This document shows, piece after piece, positions 1 through 9,290 of a DNA stretch of 64,000 bases (positions within the stretch are counted from its first letter, which is position 1; the number at the start of each line of letters is the position of its first letter). Made by a program: the position numbers and the translations under genes. Under the pieces are notes generated by a model. It did no database searches. It had not been told where the DNA came from and saw nothing but the letters and a program-made list of their open reading frames with translations. Origin of the DNA: Przewalskia tangutica (Eukaryota; Streptophyta; Magnoliopsida; Solanales; Solanaceae); contig CM056733.1 in NCBI GenBank assembly GCA_029844215.1, forward strand, positions 40,928,642-40,992,641, given 5' to 3'.

Positions 1-1215
1 GTGATTCGAGAAAATGAAAAAGAAATCTACGCTTTTTGAAGGTGAAGTTTGGAAATAGAACAATTCCTTCTGTCGTGTATCCTCGATTATCGGCTACACG
101 ATGAGAAAAAAACATCCGTAAACTCCTCTCCAACTTTATAGTCAAGCAAGTGCAAGTAGCTTTCCACGCCTCTCCTTACTTATAATAAAGACGAGTGGCT
201 TTTCGCTCATTTCCTTGCTTATAGTCAAGCAAGTGGCTTTCACGCCTCTCCTTAACAGGAGAGTGGCTTTCAGCTCCTTTCCCTGCTATATATTCAATAA
301 ATATATCAATTCATCTCTCCATTTTCTGTGAAAGGGGGACAGGGAGCATAATTTCATTCCCAACGGGGGATTTTTTTTTTCTTTCTTGTTTCACATTTCT
401 CATCAAAGGGGATTTTTTCATTACTTCAACTAGTTCGCCTACGCAACGGTTTCACAAGATTGAACCTTTTTTGTTCAACCCAAGTGTTGGAGTTCCAGAG
501 CATGAGGGAATGGACTTTCATTCCCAGGACCGCCTCGTCTATGTATTCGGCGCCTCTCCCGATTACTTGAAGATAGGCGCGCGATACGATAATGGCCCCT
601 GGGAGAAAGCAATGAAAAGCCAGGGTAGAGCCTTCAAGCTGTTAGTACGAATAGCAGGCCAGAACAGATAGATGGCTATATAGCACTCCTTTGTGAGTCC
701 ATCTGTAAGTAGAGGGAACAACCCTAATCTTGTGTTGGCTTTGCCAACTTATTGGGTTGCGGGCGGAGAAAAGCGGCCGAATTCATTCTATTGAAGTGTA
801 ACGTAAAAAGCTCCTCTGGTGGTGCATGTGTATGATAGGGCCCCCCATAAGCGCCAAAGATCGGTGATGTTGTCATGATAAGTGTGGGAAGTCGATAGTG
901 TACTCGATGATTGAAAGACCTATCGACTTGCATTAACTTACCGTGGCTAGTAGGGGGAACTTTAGTGTAATTGCGGATCCATTAGAAAACACTTGGGGGT
1001 CGGCCTCGTTTTCCCCTTAACCTTAACAAGGGGCTTTCATGAATAGGGATTTCCCGCCAGCAGTCTTCTCTTCCTATCACTTCACTTCGTTCTAGAAATC
1101 TGATCTCACCGGGCCGCCTGCCTACCAATCAAAGAGGCTGATAATAAGCGTAAGCTCACCCGGAAGCTCGAAGAGCTTCCCTTCATTCGCCAACTAGAGT
1201 ATAACCGGAAGGAGC
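1..1215. other. Mitochondrial-like DNA (candidate NUMT)
   Basis: The texture is that of plant mitochondrial intergenic DNA and differs from the rest of the window: mixed base composition, short internal duplications around 135-270 (repeats of 'gtggctttcacgcctctcc'), C/T-rich islands, and no similarity to the LTR sequences further right. A 66-codon open frame at 471-671 and an opposite 69-codon frame at 724-933 are present, but I recognise neither as a known gene. The likely right edge is near 1215, where the sequence turns AT-rich. The assignment rests on style and recall, not on a match, so it is tentative. An alternative is an unrelated low-copy spacer. Confidence 0.42.
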
Positions 1216-2089
1216 TCTTTTTTTATTGAAAGTGTTTTCAAATAGAAATCCATCTAAATTTTAGCTAAGCTATTTCTTGATACGAAAAATAATATTATGG
1301 CTAAAATGTTTAGCTATGAAAATTTTCATACTTAGCTATAATGTATTTTGTAGATATAAATGTATTATGTAGTAGTGAGATTTATTTAGTAGATTTTTGT
1401 AGAAATACATGTTCACTATATAGATGAAATACTGAGAATTTTTTCCAATCTCGTTTCAATATTTTCCTACATACAAATGACAAGAAAGAATATTGACGAG
1501 AGAAAGATGAAAGTTATTGGAATAATTTTCCTTAAGATTTCTTTCATTAATCACAATATATATATTTGTACAAATGTGATTCTTAATACAGTAAGTGTCA
1601 AGTCTCAAACCAGAGGTTCGTGACAGCACCCGTACCCAACCCACCGGGCACCCCTGACCATACAACCCATACTTAACCATATATATATATATATATATAC
1701 ATCAAGTCCGATAAGGACATGTATGACAACTAATCACATGACACTTATCTACAAGCCTCTAAGAGTATAACATACCAAAATCAGACTACAATTCTAAAAT
1801 AAGTAGAGTGCTCCCACACAGCTGAACCGACAATCTCCTAGTACAATCTGTGGTCTTATCAGTTCCTTAAATTAGCCAAGTCAAATCGGCTCCAGTGCTT
1901 ACTAAAACTCTTATGAATATCAACATCCCTCCCATATGACTCAATACAGATTTAGAAATAATTTAGACATGATTTTATCATAGAATCAATAACATGAATA
2001 TTCCTTAACTTCTAAGAGTGGAGTAAGTTATGGAGTAACATGACGATTACGTTCTGTACACAGAATTATGCCAAAAGAAAGGAACGAAG
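1216..2089. other. AT-rich non-coding spacer with diverged LTR-like fragment
   Basis: No gene is visible. From about 1610 to 1800 the order of signals resembles the minus-strand 3' end of the gypsy LTRs found elsewhere in the window: a 'cgtgacagcacccg' block, a 'caccgggcacccc' block, a TA run, then 'acaagcctctaagagtataac'. It is too diverged to bound. The rest (1216-1600 and 1800-2089) is AT-rich DNA in which I see nothing further. Confidence 0.4.
1679..1700. repeat. (TA)n microsatellite
   Basis: About eleven TA dinucleotides in a row. It sits where several LTRs in this window carry a shorter TATATATA run next to their 3' end, which supports reading the surroundings as an old LTR fragment. 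Confidence 0.85.
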
Positions 2090-2250
2090 TGCCCGAACCC
2101 CGGGCCCGCGACTGGTGCCCTACCTGAACACCCTTCTATTCATACAACACAAGTAACCTGCGGAAGCTAAATAACACTCTTTTTTTTATTTAAACAAAGG
2201 CAAAGCCGGCAAGGCTGCCATAATATATAACACCCGAATGGGACTACAAC
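2090..2250 (-). mobile_element. LTR1, minus-strand gypsy LTR, left piece
   Basis: Read on the minus strand this is the 3' end of a long LTR: the 'cccgggcccgcgactggtgcc' type block matches the LTR 3' ends of the other families here (reverse of 'ggcaccagtcacgggcccggg'). The sequence is interrupted at 2263 by a retroposon and resumes at 15646. The left boundary is uncertain because the usual 'tgtcacgac' terminus is replaced; I chose the first TG before the conserved block. Confidence 0.65.
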
Positions 2251-2262
2251 TGTACAACAATA
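2251..2262. repeat. Target-site duplication of LINE-like retroposon (left copy)
   Basis: The 12-mer tgtacaacaata occurs here and again at 15634-15645, directly after the poly(A) tail of the inserted retroposon. A duplication longer than 5 bp together with a poly(A) tail is the signature of target-primed reverse transcription. Confidence 0.85.
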
Positions 2263-2752
2263 AGCTTTTTAAAGAGTTAGAGAGATGTTTCTCTCACTAG
2301 GCGAAAATGCTCTCAACATTTTCCTTTAGTTGCTCTTCTACATCTCCCTTATTCTATGATTTTCATCAACTGAATTATTACGGATTGTTCTTTGATCAAT
2401 CCCATCATACGGAGAAGTTTGTGTGTTCATTTCATGTTCACTTTAATCGATTTGTTATAGAGTGAGTTATCTTCCTTCTTGCCATGAGGAAAAATATAAA
2501 GATTTCAGCCAAAAGAAAGAAAAAGATTAGTTTGATTGTTCAAGATTTGAATTTGACGAGTGCATTTTCGGTGGTGGCAGCTTCCGGTGGTGGCCAGTTA
2601 GCATCTTTGAACATTGTGGGGAATCGTCGCGGTGTAATGGGTTGAAAGCAGGTCTGGAGGGTGGTTTTGGATTGCAAGAGGGTCATGATGGTGGTCATGG
2701 GTCGAGGATGCAATTCATTGAATCTCCCAACTTTCCGGTGGAAACCTCAGGT

Positions 2753-3172
2753 GGTGTTCCGGTAGGAACCCTTGACACTGGAAGGATAACGGGTCTTGCG
2801 GGAGATCCCGGGTCAAAAGCGGGTATGGTGGGTGGTCCCGGGTTGTAGGAAGGTCGTGATGATGGTCATGGGTTGTGGATGAAACCCATGGGTCATCGAG
2901 CTATGGTTTTTAAGTCCAAAGGGACTTTTCCGGCAGACACCTTGGACGCCGAGGAGAAAGCTGGTGTTCCAGTAGGAACACTTGACACTGGGGGAAAAAT
3001 GGGTCATGCGGGAGATCCCGGGTCGAAAGCGGGTATGGAGGGTGGTCCCGGGTTGCAGGAGGGTAGTGTTGATGGTCATGGGTTGTGGACGAAACCCATG
3101 GGTCACCGATCCTTGGTTTCTGAGTCCAAAGGGACTTTTCCGGCAGGCACTTTGGATGCCAAGAAGAAAGCG
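2753..3172 (+). repeat. In-frame 210-bp coding tandem repeat (two units plus a degenerate third)
   Basis: Two units start with the same GVPVGTLDTG-coding sequence at 2753 and 2963, exactly 210 bp (70 codons) apart. Each holds DPGSKAGM, GHGLW, KPMGHR and SKGTFPA motifs. A degenerate third unit continues to about 3290, and a partial unit lies before 2753. The stop in unit 1 (TAG at 2846) corresponds to CAG (Gln) in unit 2, a C-to-T change. Confidence 0.85.
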
Positions 3173-4425
3173 GGTCACGTAGTTAGTCCCGGGTTGATAG
3201 CTGGTCAGGTGGGTGGGCATGGGTCATGGGGGAAGTCCATCGGTCACCAATCAATAGTTGTTGAGTCCGAGAATGCTTCTATTCCAATAGGCCTTGGAAA
3301 TACAAAGGTTGCGGAAGCCGAAGGGTTTTTTATTCAAAAGAGATCTAGTAATTTGAAGCATTCAATTGTTGCGGAAGCCAATGGCACACTTCATTCAATG
3401 GGTGCTACATCCTAAGTTGCTCCTAATCCCATGGATCTTGGTAAGGCAAATGATGCTGAAGCCGAAGGGTTTTCTCCCCAAAATATGCCTAATAACTCGA
3501 CGCATTTAATTGGCATAGGGAATGTAGAGACATCCCATTTAAGGGGACTTCGAAACTCGAATTGGGTGGGAACCGATTTTGACAAAAACGAGAGCCCTAG
3601 GAACTCTAATACATTAATTGATAGTGCATTTTTACAACAAAAGACTTTTGGGACACCTAATCCTAATGATGCACGTTTTTGGACTTCAATTGCTGGAACC
3701 AACAATGTACCTTTGGACCCTCAACCCTTCACTTCACCCGAAACTGTAAATACACCTAAGGATAAGCCTATTCTAAGGAAGAAGACTTATGCGGGGGTGT
3801 TTGCGGAGTCACGTTTGGAAGCAAAGGGTATGAAATTGCAATTTATTGAACAAGAAGGAGATATTGTAGAACTTGATGCGAATGATGAAGTTCCATTTAT
3901 TGAAACTTGGGGCTATTGTCTTATTGGATGTTTCACGGGCACTTTCCCGGGACGTGAGGCACTGAATTCAATTGTTAAGGGCTGGAATGTGAAATGTCGA
4001 ATCATTCTCTATGGACGTAGATGGACCGTCTTCCGTTTCATGTCAGAGGATGATCGCATTAAGGTGTTTCATGGTGGCCCCTATATGACATTCGGCAAAA
4101 CATTGATGTTAAAACTAGTTGATAAGGACGTGATACTTTCAGATGATCTTTTTATGAAAATCCCTGTTTGGGTGTTGCTACGTGACATCCCCTTATCGGT
4201 TTGGAGTGAAACCGGTTTGAGTAAAATAGCATCGCGTGTTGGAATGCCTCTATACACGGATCAGTTTACTAAGGAGAGGTCCAAAATGAACTATGCACGA
4301 GTATTGATTGAAGTCGATGTTAGTAAGGAGCCAGTCACGGAATTTAGAGTAAGGCTACCGAGTTATCATGTATGTTCAAAAAGTGGAATATGAGCATTAT
4401 CCGGATTTTTGTTTTCTTTGCCAAA

Positions 4426-4430
4426 TATTT
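4426..4430. repeat. Target-site duplication of element A (left, tattt)
   Basis: The 5-mer tattt directly precedes the TG terminus of the A LTR and is repeated at 14977-14981 after the CA terminus. Five bases is the duplication size left by gypsy integrases. Confidence 0.93.
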
Positions 4431-5660
4431 TGTTATACCCCGTAGTTCTGACCCTACGTATGAGAGCGTACGAAATCATGTAAGACTTAAAATTTTCAAA
4501 GGATGGGTTGACGGATTATTCCGGACGGATTTTTAGTCAACTTTAAGGCGGGTTATGACCCGGAAAATTGAGAGTTCCTAGGTGTTTCAAAGGCCTAAGG
4601 CGTAGTTCGTTGAGTCTAGATTCCAACGCAACCAACCGTTCGTCGATAGGACGTCGGAGTAGAAAGATATGAGAGTTACAAGTTCGGGCGCAATCGGACG
4701 AAGTATGTTTGGACAAAGCGACAGGGCCGCGGCCGGAGCGCGCGCGAAAGTACTGTAAGGTCGCTGAAGTTTCAGCCGCGCGCCAGAAACAGGCCGCGTG
4801 CGGAAGATCCAGGGTCCGCAGAGTTGCGCGCCGCTGCCCGGAAGCGGGCGCGCGCCGAGGCGGGAAATCAGGCGGAAAAACTTAGAAAAAGTCAGATTTT
4901 TCTTTTGGAAGAAACAGGTGGGGACAAGTGTCCCCAACTGATTTTCACCTGCCATATATTGACCAAGTCTTAGAGACTTGGTCATTTGTCATCTCTCTCT
5001 TTGAAAAACCTATCCCTTCTCTCTTAAAATATTCCAAAGCTCCTCCTTCTCTCTAAAACTCCAAGAAGATTCTAGCCTAAGAAAATCTGAGAAATTAAGA
5101 ACACAAGAAGGAAGCTTGTGGCTAGCTTGTGGTGGTGTTCTTGGCAAGAAAGCTAGCAAAGTCTTTGGAATAAGTTTGGCTAAAACTTTAAGGTAACATT
5201 TCTTCCTTTAGAATTAGTTCTAGTGTTGCATGCTTAGAAGAAAGAACTTGTGGTAGTAAAATAATGCTCTTAGATTCATTGCATGCTAAAAAAATGTGGT
5301 TTGGATATGAAGAATGAGTTAAGAAGAGATTATGAGCATGTTGTAGCCTAAAAACTACCTTAGAATTGTTAAGTGAATTGTTGTAAACTAATGGGGCAGA
5401 ATTTTGGGTGTGTAATCCCCTTTGAATTGTTGGATTGATTGAATCCTTAAATGTGGAAATTGGATGATAAATTCGGCCTTGAGAAAAGGTGGCATAGTGA
5501 GTAGAAACAAAGAAAATGCTGCCAAATTTTCCATAGAATTTAGTGACTTTGAACTTGGATTGTTCTACATTAAGATTAGAAGTTAATAAACGTATCATGG
5601 TTGTTTTAGGTTGACATATTACTTGCGGTAGTTTGGACTTAGCAAGTGGATTGACCAAGG

Positions 5661-5670
5661 AGGTATGTGA
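5661..5670 (+). promoter_or_regulatory. Putative 5' splice donor in A LTR
   Basis: AAGGAG/GTATGTGA, with GT at 5663, fits the plant donor consensus. The same GAG/GTATGTGAA block occurs in the LTRs of C (40563, 46552), G (51440, 57656), LTR1 (minus, about 18174) and F (minus, about 60062), although the flanking sequence differs between families. An upstream donor-like AAG/GTAACA lies at 5193. Use of either site is inferred. Confidence 0.5.
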
Positions 5671-6156
5671 AGCTTTCCTATCTCTTGAGCATGAATAGAT
5701 GAAACTATGTAGTACGGTAGACGTACAAGATTTGGTATTCTTACTTGTTTGAGTATATAATGACTTGTTTCGTTTTAAGAATGTATAAATCCCTTGGTTA
5801 GGGAAAAAGTATGATTTTACTAAAGTATAGAGTTAATATAACAACTTTATGGGAAGTTGGTTTATTAGCTTCATAAAAGGTTAATGAGAAGAGATTTACT
5901 CTAAAAGTAAGATAAGTATATAGAGAGGCAAATTGATTTTAAGGTATCAATTGCCCAAGAGTTTTATGTATTAAGAGTCATTTTTAAAAGAGTTGAAGTA
6001 CGTAGTACTTGGGTTAAATTCTCGGTTTTCTTTTATTAAAGATATGATTAAGTGCCTTAAGTAAACTAAAATGAGAGGGTATATGAACAAGACTAATAAG
6101 AAGTTATAAGTTTTCTTAACTTATTTATGATTATGATATGATGTGATTTGAGCTAG

Positions 6157-6426
6157 GGTAAGAGTATATCTGAGGGGCAAGCCCCAAGATCGTTATACCA
6201 CCTTCTCCAGGGTAAGAGTATGTCTGAGGGGCCAGCCCCAAGATCGTCATACCACCTTCTTCAGTTTAAGAGTATATCTGAGGGGCAAGCCCCAAGATCG
6301 TTATACCAGCTGCTTCAGTGTAAGAGTATATCTGAGGGGAAAGTCCCCAAGATCGTTATACCATCTGCTTCGGGGTAAGAGTATATCTGAGGGGTGAGTC
6401 CCCAAGATCGTTATACCACCTGTTCC
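6157..6426 (+). repeat. 54-bp minisatellite in A 5' LTR (five units)
   Basis: Units begin at 6157, 6211, 6265, 6319 and 6373, exactly 54 bp apart. Each contains 'taagagtatatctgagggg' and 'ccccaagatcgttatacca'; the cttgGGG/CCCaag arms can pair. It is regular but has no unique spacers, so it is not a CRISPR array. Confidence 0.93.
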
Positions 6427-6439
6427 GTGGATTTGCTAC

Positions 6440-6575
6440 CCATGATGCGAGGAATACCTCATGCGAGTCCTTATGGGCTTATGCGGGTGAAATAGTCCCA
6501 TGCGGGCGGGTACAACCTATGCGAGGAATACCTCATGCGGGTCCACAGGACCTATGCGGGTGAAATAGTCCCAGG
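6440..6575 (+). repeat. Second, about 67-bp repeat in A 5' LTR (two units)
   Basis: Two units, each with 'tgcgaggaatacctcatgcg' followed by 'tatgcgggtgaaatagtcc'. The same vocabulary (atgcggg / cctcatgcg) recurs in the minisatellite of the D, E, F and G LTRs, so these families share an ancestral repeat motif. Confidence 0.75.
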
Positions 6576-6957
6576 AGTAGGGGTGCTTATTGATACTACG
6601 GGCGAGGTACCCCGTTTTGATCCTAAGGCCCCTATTTTATGCAGTATTGTATATATATACTTGTCACTCTCATTGTTAGTAAGGCACAGTAAAAGGTATT
6701 TTATTGACTTCCATGACTCCAGCTTACTTTCAGACTTATGATATCATTACTATAGTATTTTCCAGCTTTACATACTTGGTACATATTGTGTACTGACCCC
6801 CTTCCTCTGGGATGCTCACGCCGCAGTAGGGTAAGCAGATTGAGGATCCTCGTTCTTAGGATCACTACTCCAGTGTCAGAAGCTCCATCCCTCCGGAAGC
6901 TTGTTTATTGGTACGGATACTCCCTGATGCTATAGGTGTTTTGTACATTCAGGGGTA

Positions 6958-6978
6958 TGGCGGGGCCCTGTCCCGCCA
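6958..6978 (+). promoter_or_regulatory. Conserved LTR hairpin TGGCGGG/CCCGCCA
   Basis: A 7-bp stem (6958-6964 with 6972-6978) around the loop gccctgt. It is repeated in the A 3' LTR (14734-14754) and in both G LTRs (53264-53284, 59487-59507). In the C 3' LTR (48404-48422) and D (22558-22576, minus) the stem is GACGGG/CCCGTC, a compensatory change. Confidence 0.65.
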
Positions 6979-7220
6979 CAGTTGTTATCTTTAGAGGTCT
7001 GTGGTCACCTATGTGTTTTGGGCTATAAGAACCAGTTGTATTACTATACTTTTGTTCAAGTATGTTTTATAGAAGGCAGCCTTATCGGCTGGCCAGTAAT
7101 GTTTACCCTTTTCTCTAAGTAATGTGTTATGTATGTTCCGCTGCTATTCTCTGACATATACCTGACAGGGTACCCCGGTAGGGTACCAGTCATGGCCCCG
7201 GGGCTGGGTCGTGACAAAAG

Positions 7221-7232
7221 TGGTATCAGAGC
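7221..7232 (+). promoter_or_regulatory. Element A primer-binding site (tRNA-iMet)
   Basis: TGGTATCAGAGC lies four bases (aaag) after the CA end of the 5' LTR. It is complementary to the 3' end of plant initiator methionine tRNA, the usual primer of this clade. Confidence 0.93.
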
Positions 7233-7277
7233 AGTTAGTCCTCGGAAAGTGTCCACAGACCGTGTCTAGTAGAGTCT

Positions 7278-7313
7278 TGATTATCGGTGTGTCGTGCACC
7301 ACATCTATAATCA
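7278..7313 (+). promoter_or_regulatory. Dimerisation-site-like hairpin after the primer site (A)
   Basis: The stem is TGATTAT with ATAATCA, then one mismatch, then GGTGTG with CACATC (one G-U pair). The 8-nt apical loop tcGTGCAC contains the self-complementary GTGCAC at 7294-7299. It starts 45 nt after the primer site. Equivalent hairpins occur in C (42704-42739), G (53578-53613), D (about 28366-28400, minus) and E (about 36281-36313, minus). Confidence 0.6.
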
Positions 7314-7402
7314 GGAGGCTGCAGGATATTTATGATTGGTTTCCATTCTTTCACTCTAAGATCGTGCAATAGAGCTGAGTTATAGGTTGAACCTCCTCTG
7401 AT

Positions 7403-7423
7403 GTTTTCCTTTATGTATCAGTT
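7403..7423 (+). promoter_or_regulatory. Putative 3' splice acceptor just before gag ATG (A)
   Basis: A T-rich tract (gttttcctttatgtat) ends in CAG at 7419-7421, two bases before the gag ATG at 7424. C has the same arrangement (CAG at 42844-42846, ATG 42849). D, E and G have 'taccg' at that place, probably a degraded 'taccag'. Confidence 0.5.
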
Positions 7424-8308
7424 ATGCCTCCACGCAAGGCAACCGCGGCCCAGAAGGGCAAGGCAGCTGAGGGTGCTGCTAGTGGGACGCGGAGAGTCAC
7501 GAGGGCACAGGCCCAGTCCTTACCAGAGATGATGTTTAGGGCGGCGAGTTCCACGTCGTCGCCAAATTTCGCAGATTTTGAGGCGTGAGCGGCCATCGAG
7601 ACCGCAGACGAGCCTCCATCCCCATCGTGGCCTCGAGTACAGAGATTACGGAACAGTTGATTCTTGCCATCGACAAAGATAGTGGCGGCAGCGCGACAGT
7701 GAGCGGCGCCAACCATGAGCCGATGGGCTTTACGGATTCGGGATTTCTTGGGTTGTCACCCACCCAAGTTCTATGGTTCGAGATTTGAGGAGGATCCGCA
7801 GGAGTTTGTCCGGAAGCGATTCTGGACCATGCAGTCCTTAGGGCATCGAACCGAGTGCGTTATACTAGCTTTACCGACACGCGATATTGCGTTGAACTGG
7901 TTTGAGTCATGGGTATTGGCGAGGGGTGAGGATGCTCTTCCAGCTGATTGGGAGGAGTTCATAGAGACGTTCCTAGACCACTTCTTGCCTCCTGAGGTGA
8001 GGAGAGCCCGTGTAGATAGGTTCTTGACCTTGAGACAGGACGGGAGGACTATCAGGGAGTACAGCCTGGAGTTCGACTCCTTGGCCAGATATGCACACAC
8101 CATAGTAGCTGACATGGCAGACAGGGTTCATCGGTATGTGATGGGGTTAGACCGTCATATGATTACTGCATGTTTGGGGGTGGCTCTTCAGCCAGGGATG
8201 GATATTGCCAGGATGCAGGCGTACACACAGGGGATTGAGGACAGAGAGAGGCAGGATCAGCTAGATTTGGGCCAGCCCAAGAGGCGTGACAGCAGAGCTC
8301 AGCGCTGA
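7424..8308 (+). pseudogene. gag: Element A gag (capsid region), broken
   Basis: The ATG at 7424 opens MPPRKATAAQKGK, matching the start of gag in C (42849) and G (53723). The frame continues to 8308 but has stops between about 7586 and 7680. The retrotransposon gag domain is visible from about 7775 (FYGSRFEEDPQEF) through NWFESW and WEEFIETFLDHFLP to RQDGRTIREYSLEFDSLARY. Gag forms the virus-like particle that packages element RNA. After 8308 the frame shifts before the zinc knuckle. The start was chosen because it follows an acceptor-like CAG and is conserved in three copies. Confidence 0.85.
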
Positions 8309-9290
8309 GGCGGCCTTCGAAGCAGACTAGTCCACATTCCACCAAAGACAGAGTGCTCCTTCTCAGTTTTCCGGCAGGAGGTCTGATCAGCAGGGTTATT
8401 CAGGAGCAGGTCAGGGCTCCAGGACTTCAGGTTTTCAGGGAGGCAGAGACCAGCACCAATCGAGACCACCTACCTCTCGGTGTGTTCGATGCGGTAGGTC
8501 TCATCCGGGCGAGTGCCGTATGGGTTCGAGAGCATGTTACTCTTGTGGCCAACAGGGCCATCTGAAGAAGGATTGTCCGTCCTTAGGCGGCGGGAGCATT
8601 ACGGTTCAGCCGACGGGGTCTGTTGCTGGATCTTCATCTTCGATGGTTAGACGCCCCGGAGGGCAGGGTACTTATGGGCCAGCAGGCCGCGGCAGAGGTC
8701 GTGGTAGGGGTTCCAGTTCTAGCGGTCCTCAGAACCGCATATATGCTATGTCCAGTCGACAGGACCAGGAGGCGTCGCCAGATGTCGTCACAGGTACATT
8801 GTTGGTTTCTTGCTGTGATGTATATGCTTTGATAGATCCAGGTTCTACCTTGTCCTACATATCTCCTCATATTGCCAGTAGAATAGGGATAGAGCCCGAG
8901 TCCATAAGACCTTTTGAGGTGGCTACGCCAGTAGGTGATTCAGTGGTAGCCGAGCGGGTGTATAAGGCTTGCCCTGTGACTATAGATAGCCGTCAGACCC
9001 TAGCCGACTTGATAGAGTTGGATATGACAGACTTTGATGTGATTATGGGTATGGATTGGCTAGCATCTTGCTATGCCAACGTGGACTGTAGAGAGAGATT
9101 AGTTCGGTTCCAGTTTCCTGGTGAGCCGGTTATCGAGTGGAAGGGGAATACTGCATCGCCGAGGGGTAAGTTTATTTCTTACCTCAAGGCTAGGAAGATG
9201 GTACGGGCGGGTATATCTACCATCCGTTCGGGTATTCGACATCGAGGTGAGGTACCGACCTTCGATCCGGTCGTTAGAGAGTTTCCAGAC
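8309..9290 (+). pseudogene. Element A nucleocapsid knuckle and aspartic protease
   Basis: 8520-9539 is one frame. It holds a CCHC knuckle CYSCGQQGHLKKDC (8535-8576, C-x2-C-x4-H-x4-C), a Gly/Arg/Ser-rich linker, and an aspartic protease with ALIDPGST (catalytic Asp codon at 8835; gypsy enzymes read D-S/T/P-G) and the downstream VIMGMDWL block. The protease would cut the Gag-Pol polyprotein. The link to upstream gag (8309-8519) is frameshifted, so the unit is not expressed as one protein here. Confidence 0.87.

Larger units (their letters stand above)
2484..4430 (+). pseudogene. DUF4283 / zinc-knuckle protein, N-terminal part (pseudogene)
   Basis: Reading starts at the ATG at 2484 (basic N-terminus rich in Lys/Arg), shifts frame near 2640, and then stays in one frame from 2642 to 4393 apart from stops at 2846-2848 (TAG) and 3413-3415 (TAA). 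The middle is a Gly-rich tandem repeat. The DUF4283 domain covers about 3790-4390, with Trp/Gly-rich blocks such as FIETWGYCLIGCF and KIPVWVLLRDIPLSVW. A further shift near 4375 precedes the first half of a CCHC knuckle (CFLCQ), which element A cuts at 4430. DUF4283 is found in gag-like nucleic-acid-binding proteins of plant retroelements. It cannot be functional: stops, shifts and a 10.5-kb insertion. Confidence 0.8.
4431..7216 (+). repeat. Element A 5' LTR
   Basis: 2786 bp, from TGTTATACCCC to GTCGTGACA. It contains donor-like splice sites at 5193 and 5663, a 54-bp minisatellite at 6157-6426 and conserved hairpins near its 3' end. The 3' LTR is 91 bp shorter, mostly through small changes in GC-rich parts and one 19-bp loss in the minisatellite. 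Confidence 0.93.

Noticed and set aside
471..671. 66-codon frame in the mitochondrial-like segment
   Set aside because: Ordinary-looking codons but no family I can name; kept only as a note in the segment entry.
2813..3220. 135-codon minus-strand frame
   Set aside because: Shadow of the 210-bp coding repeat on the other strand.
6157..6426. Regular 54-bp repeats resembling a CRISPR array
   Set aside because: Units are contiguous and nearly identical with no unique spacers, lie inside a plant LTR and recur in the other LTR of the same element.
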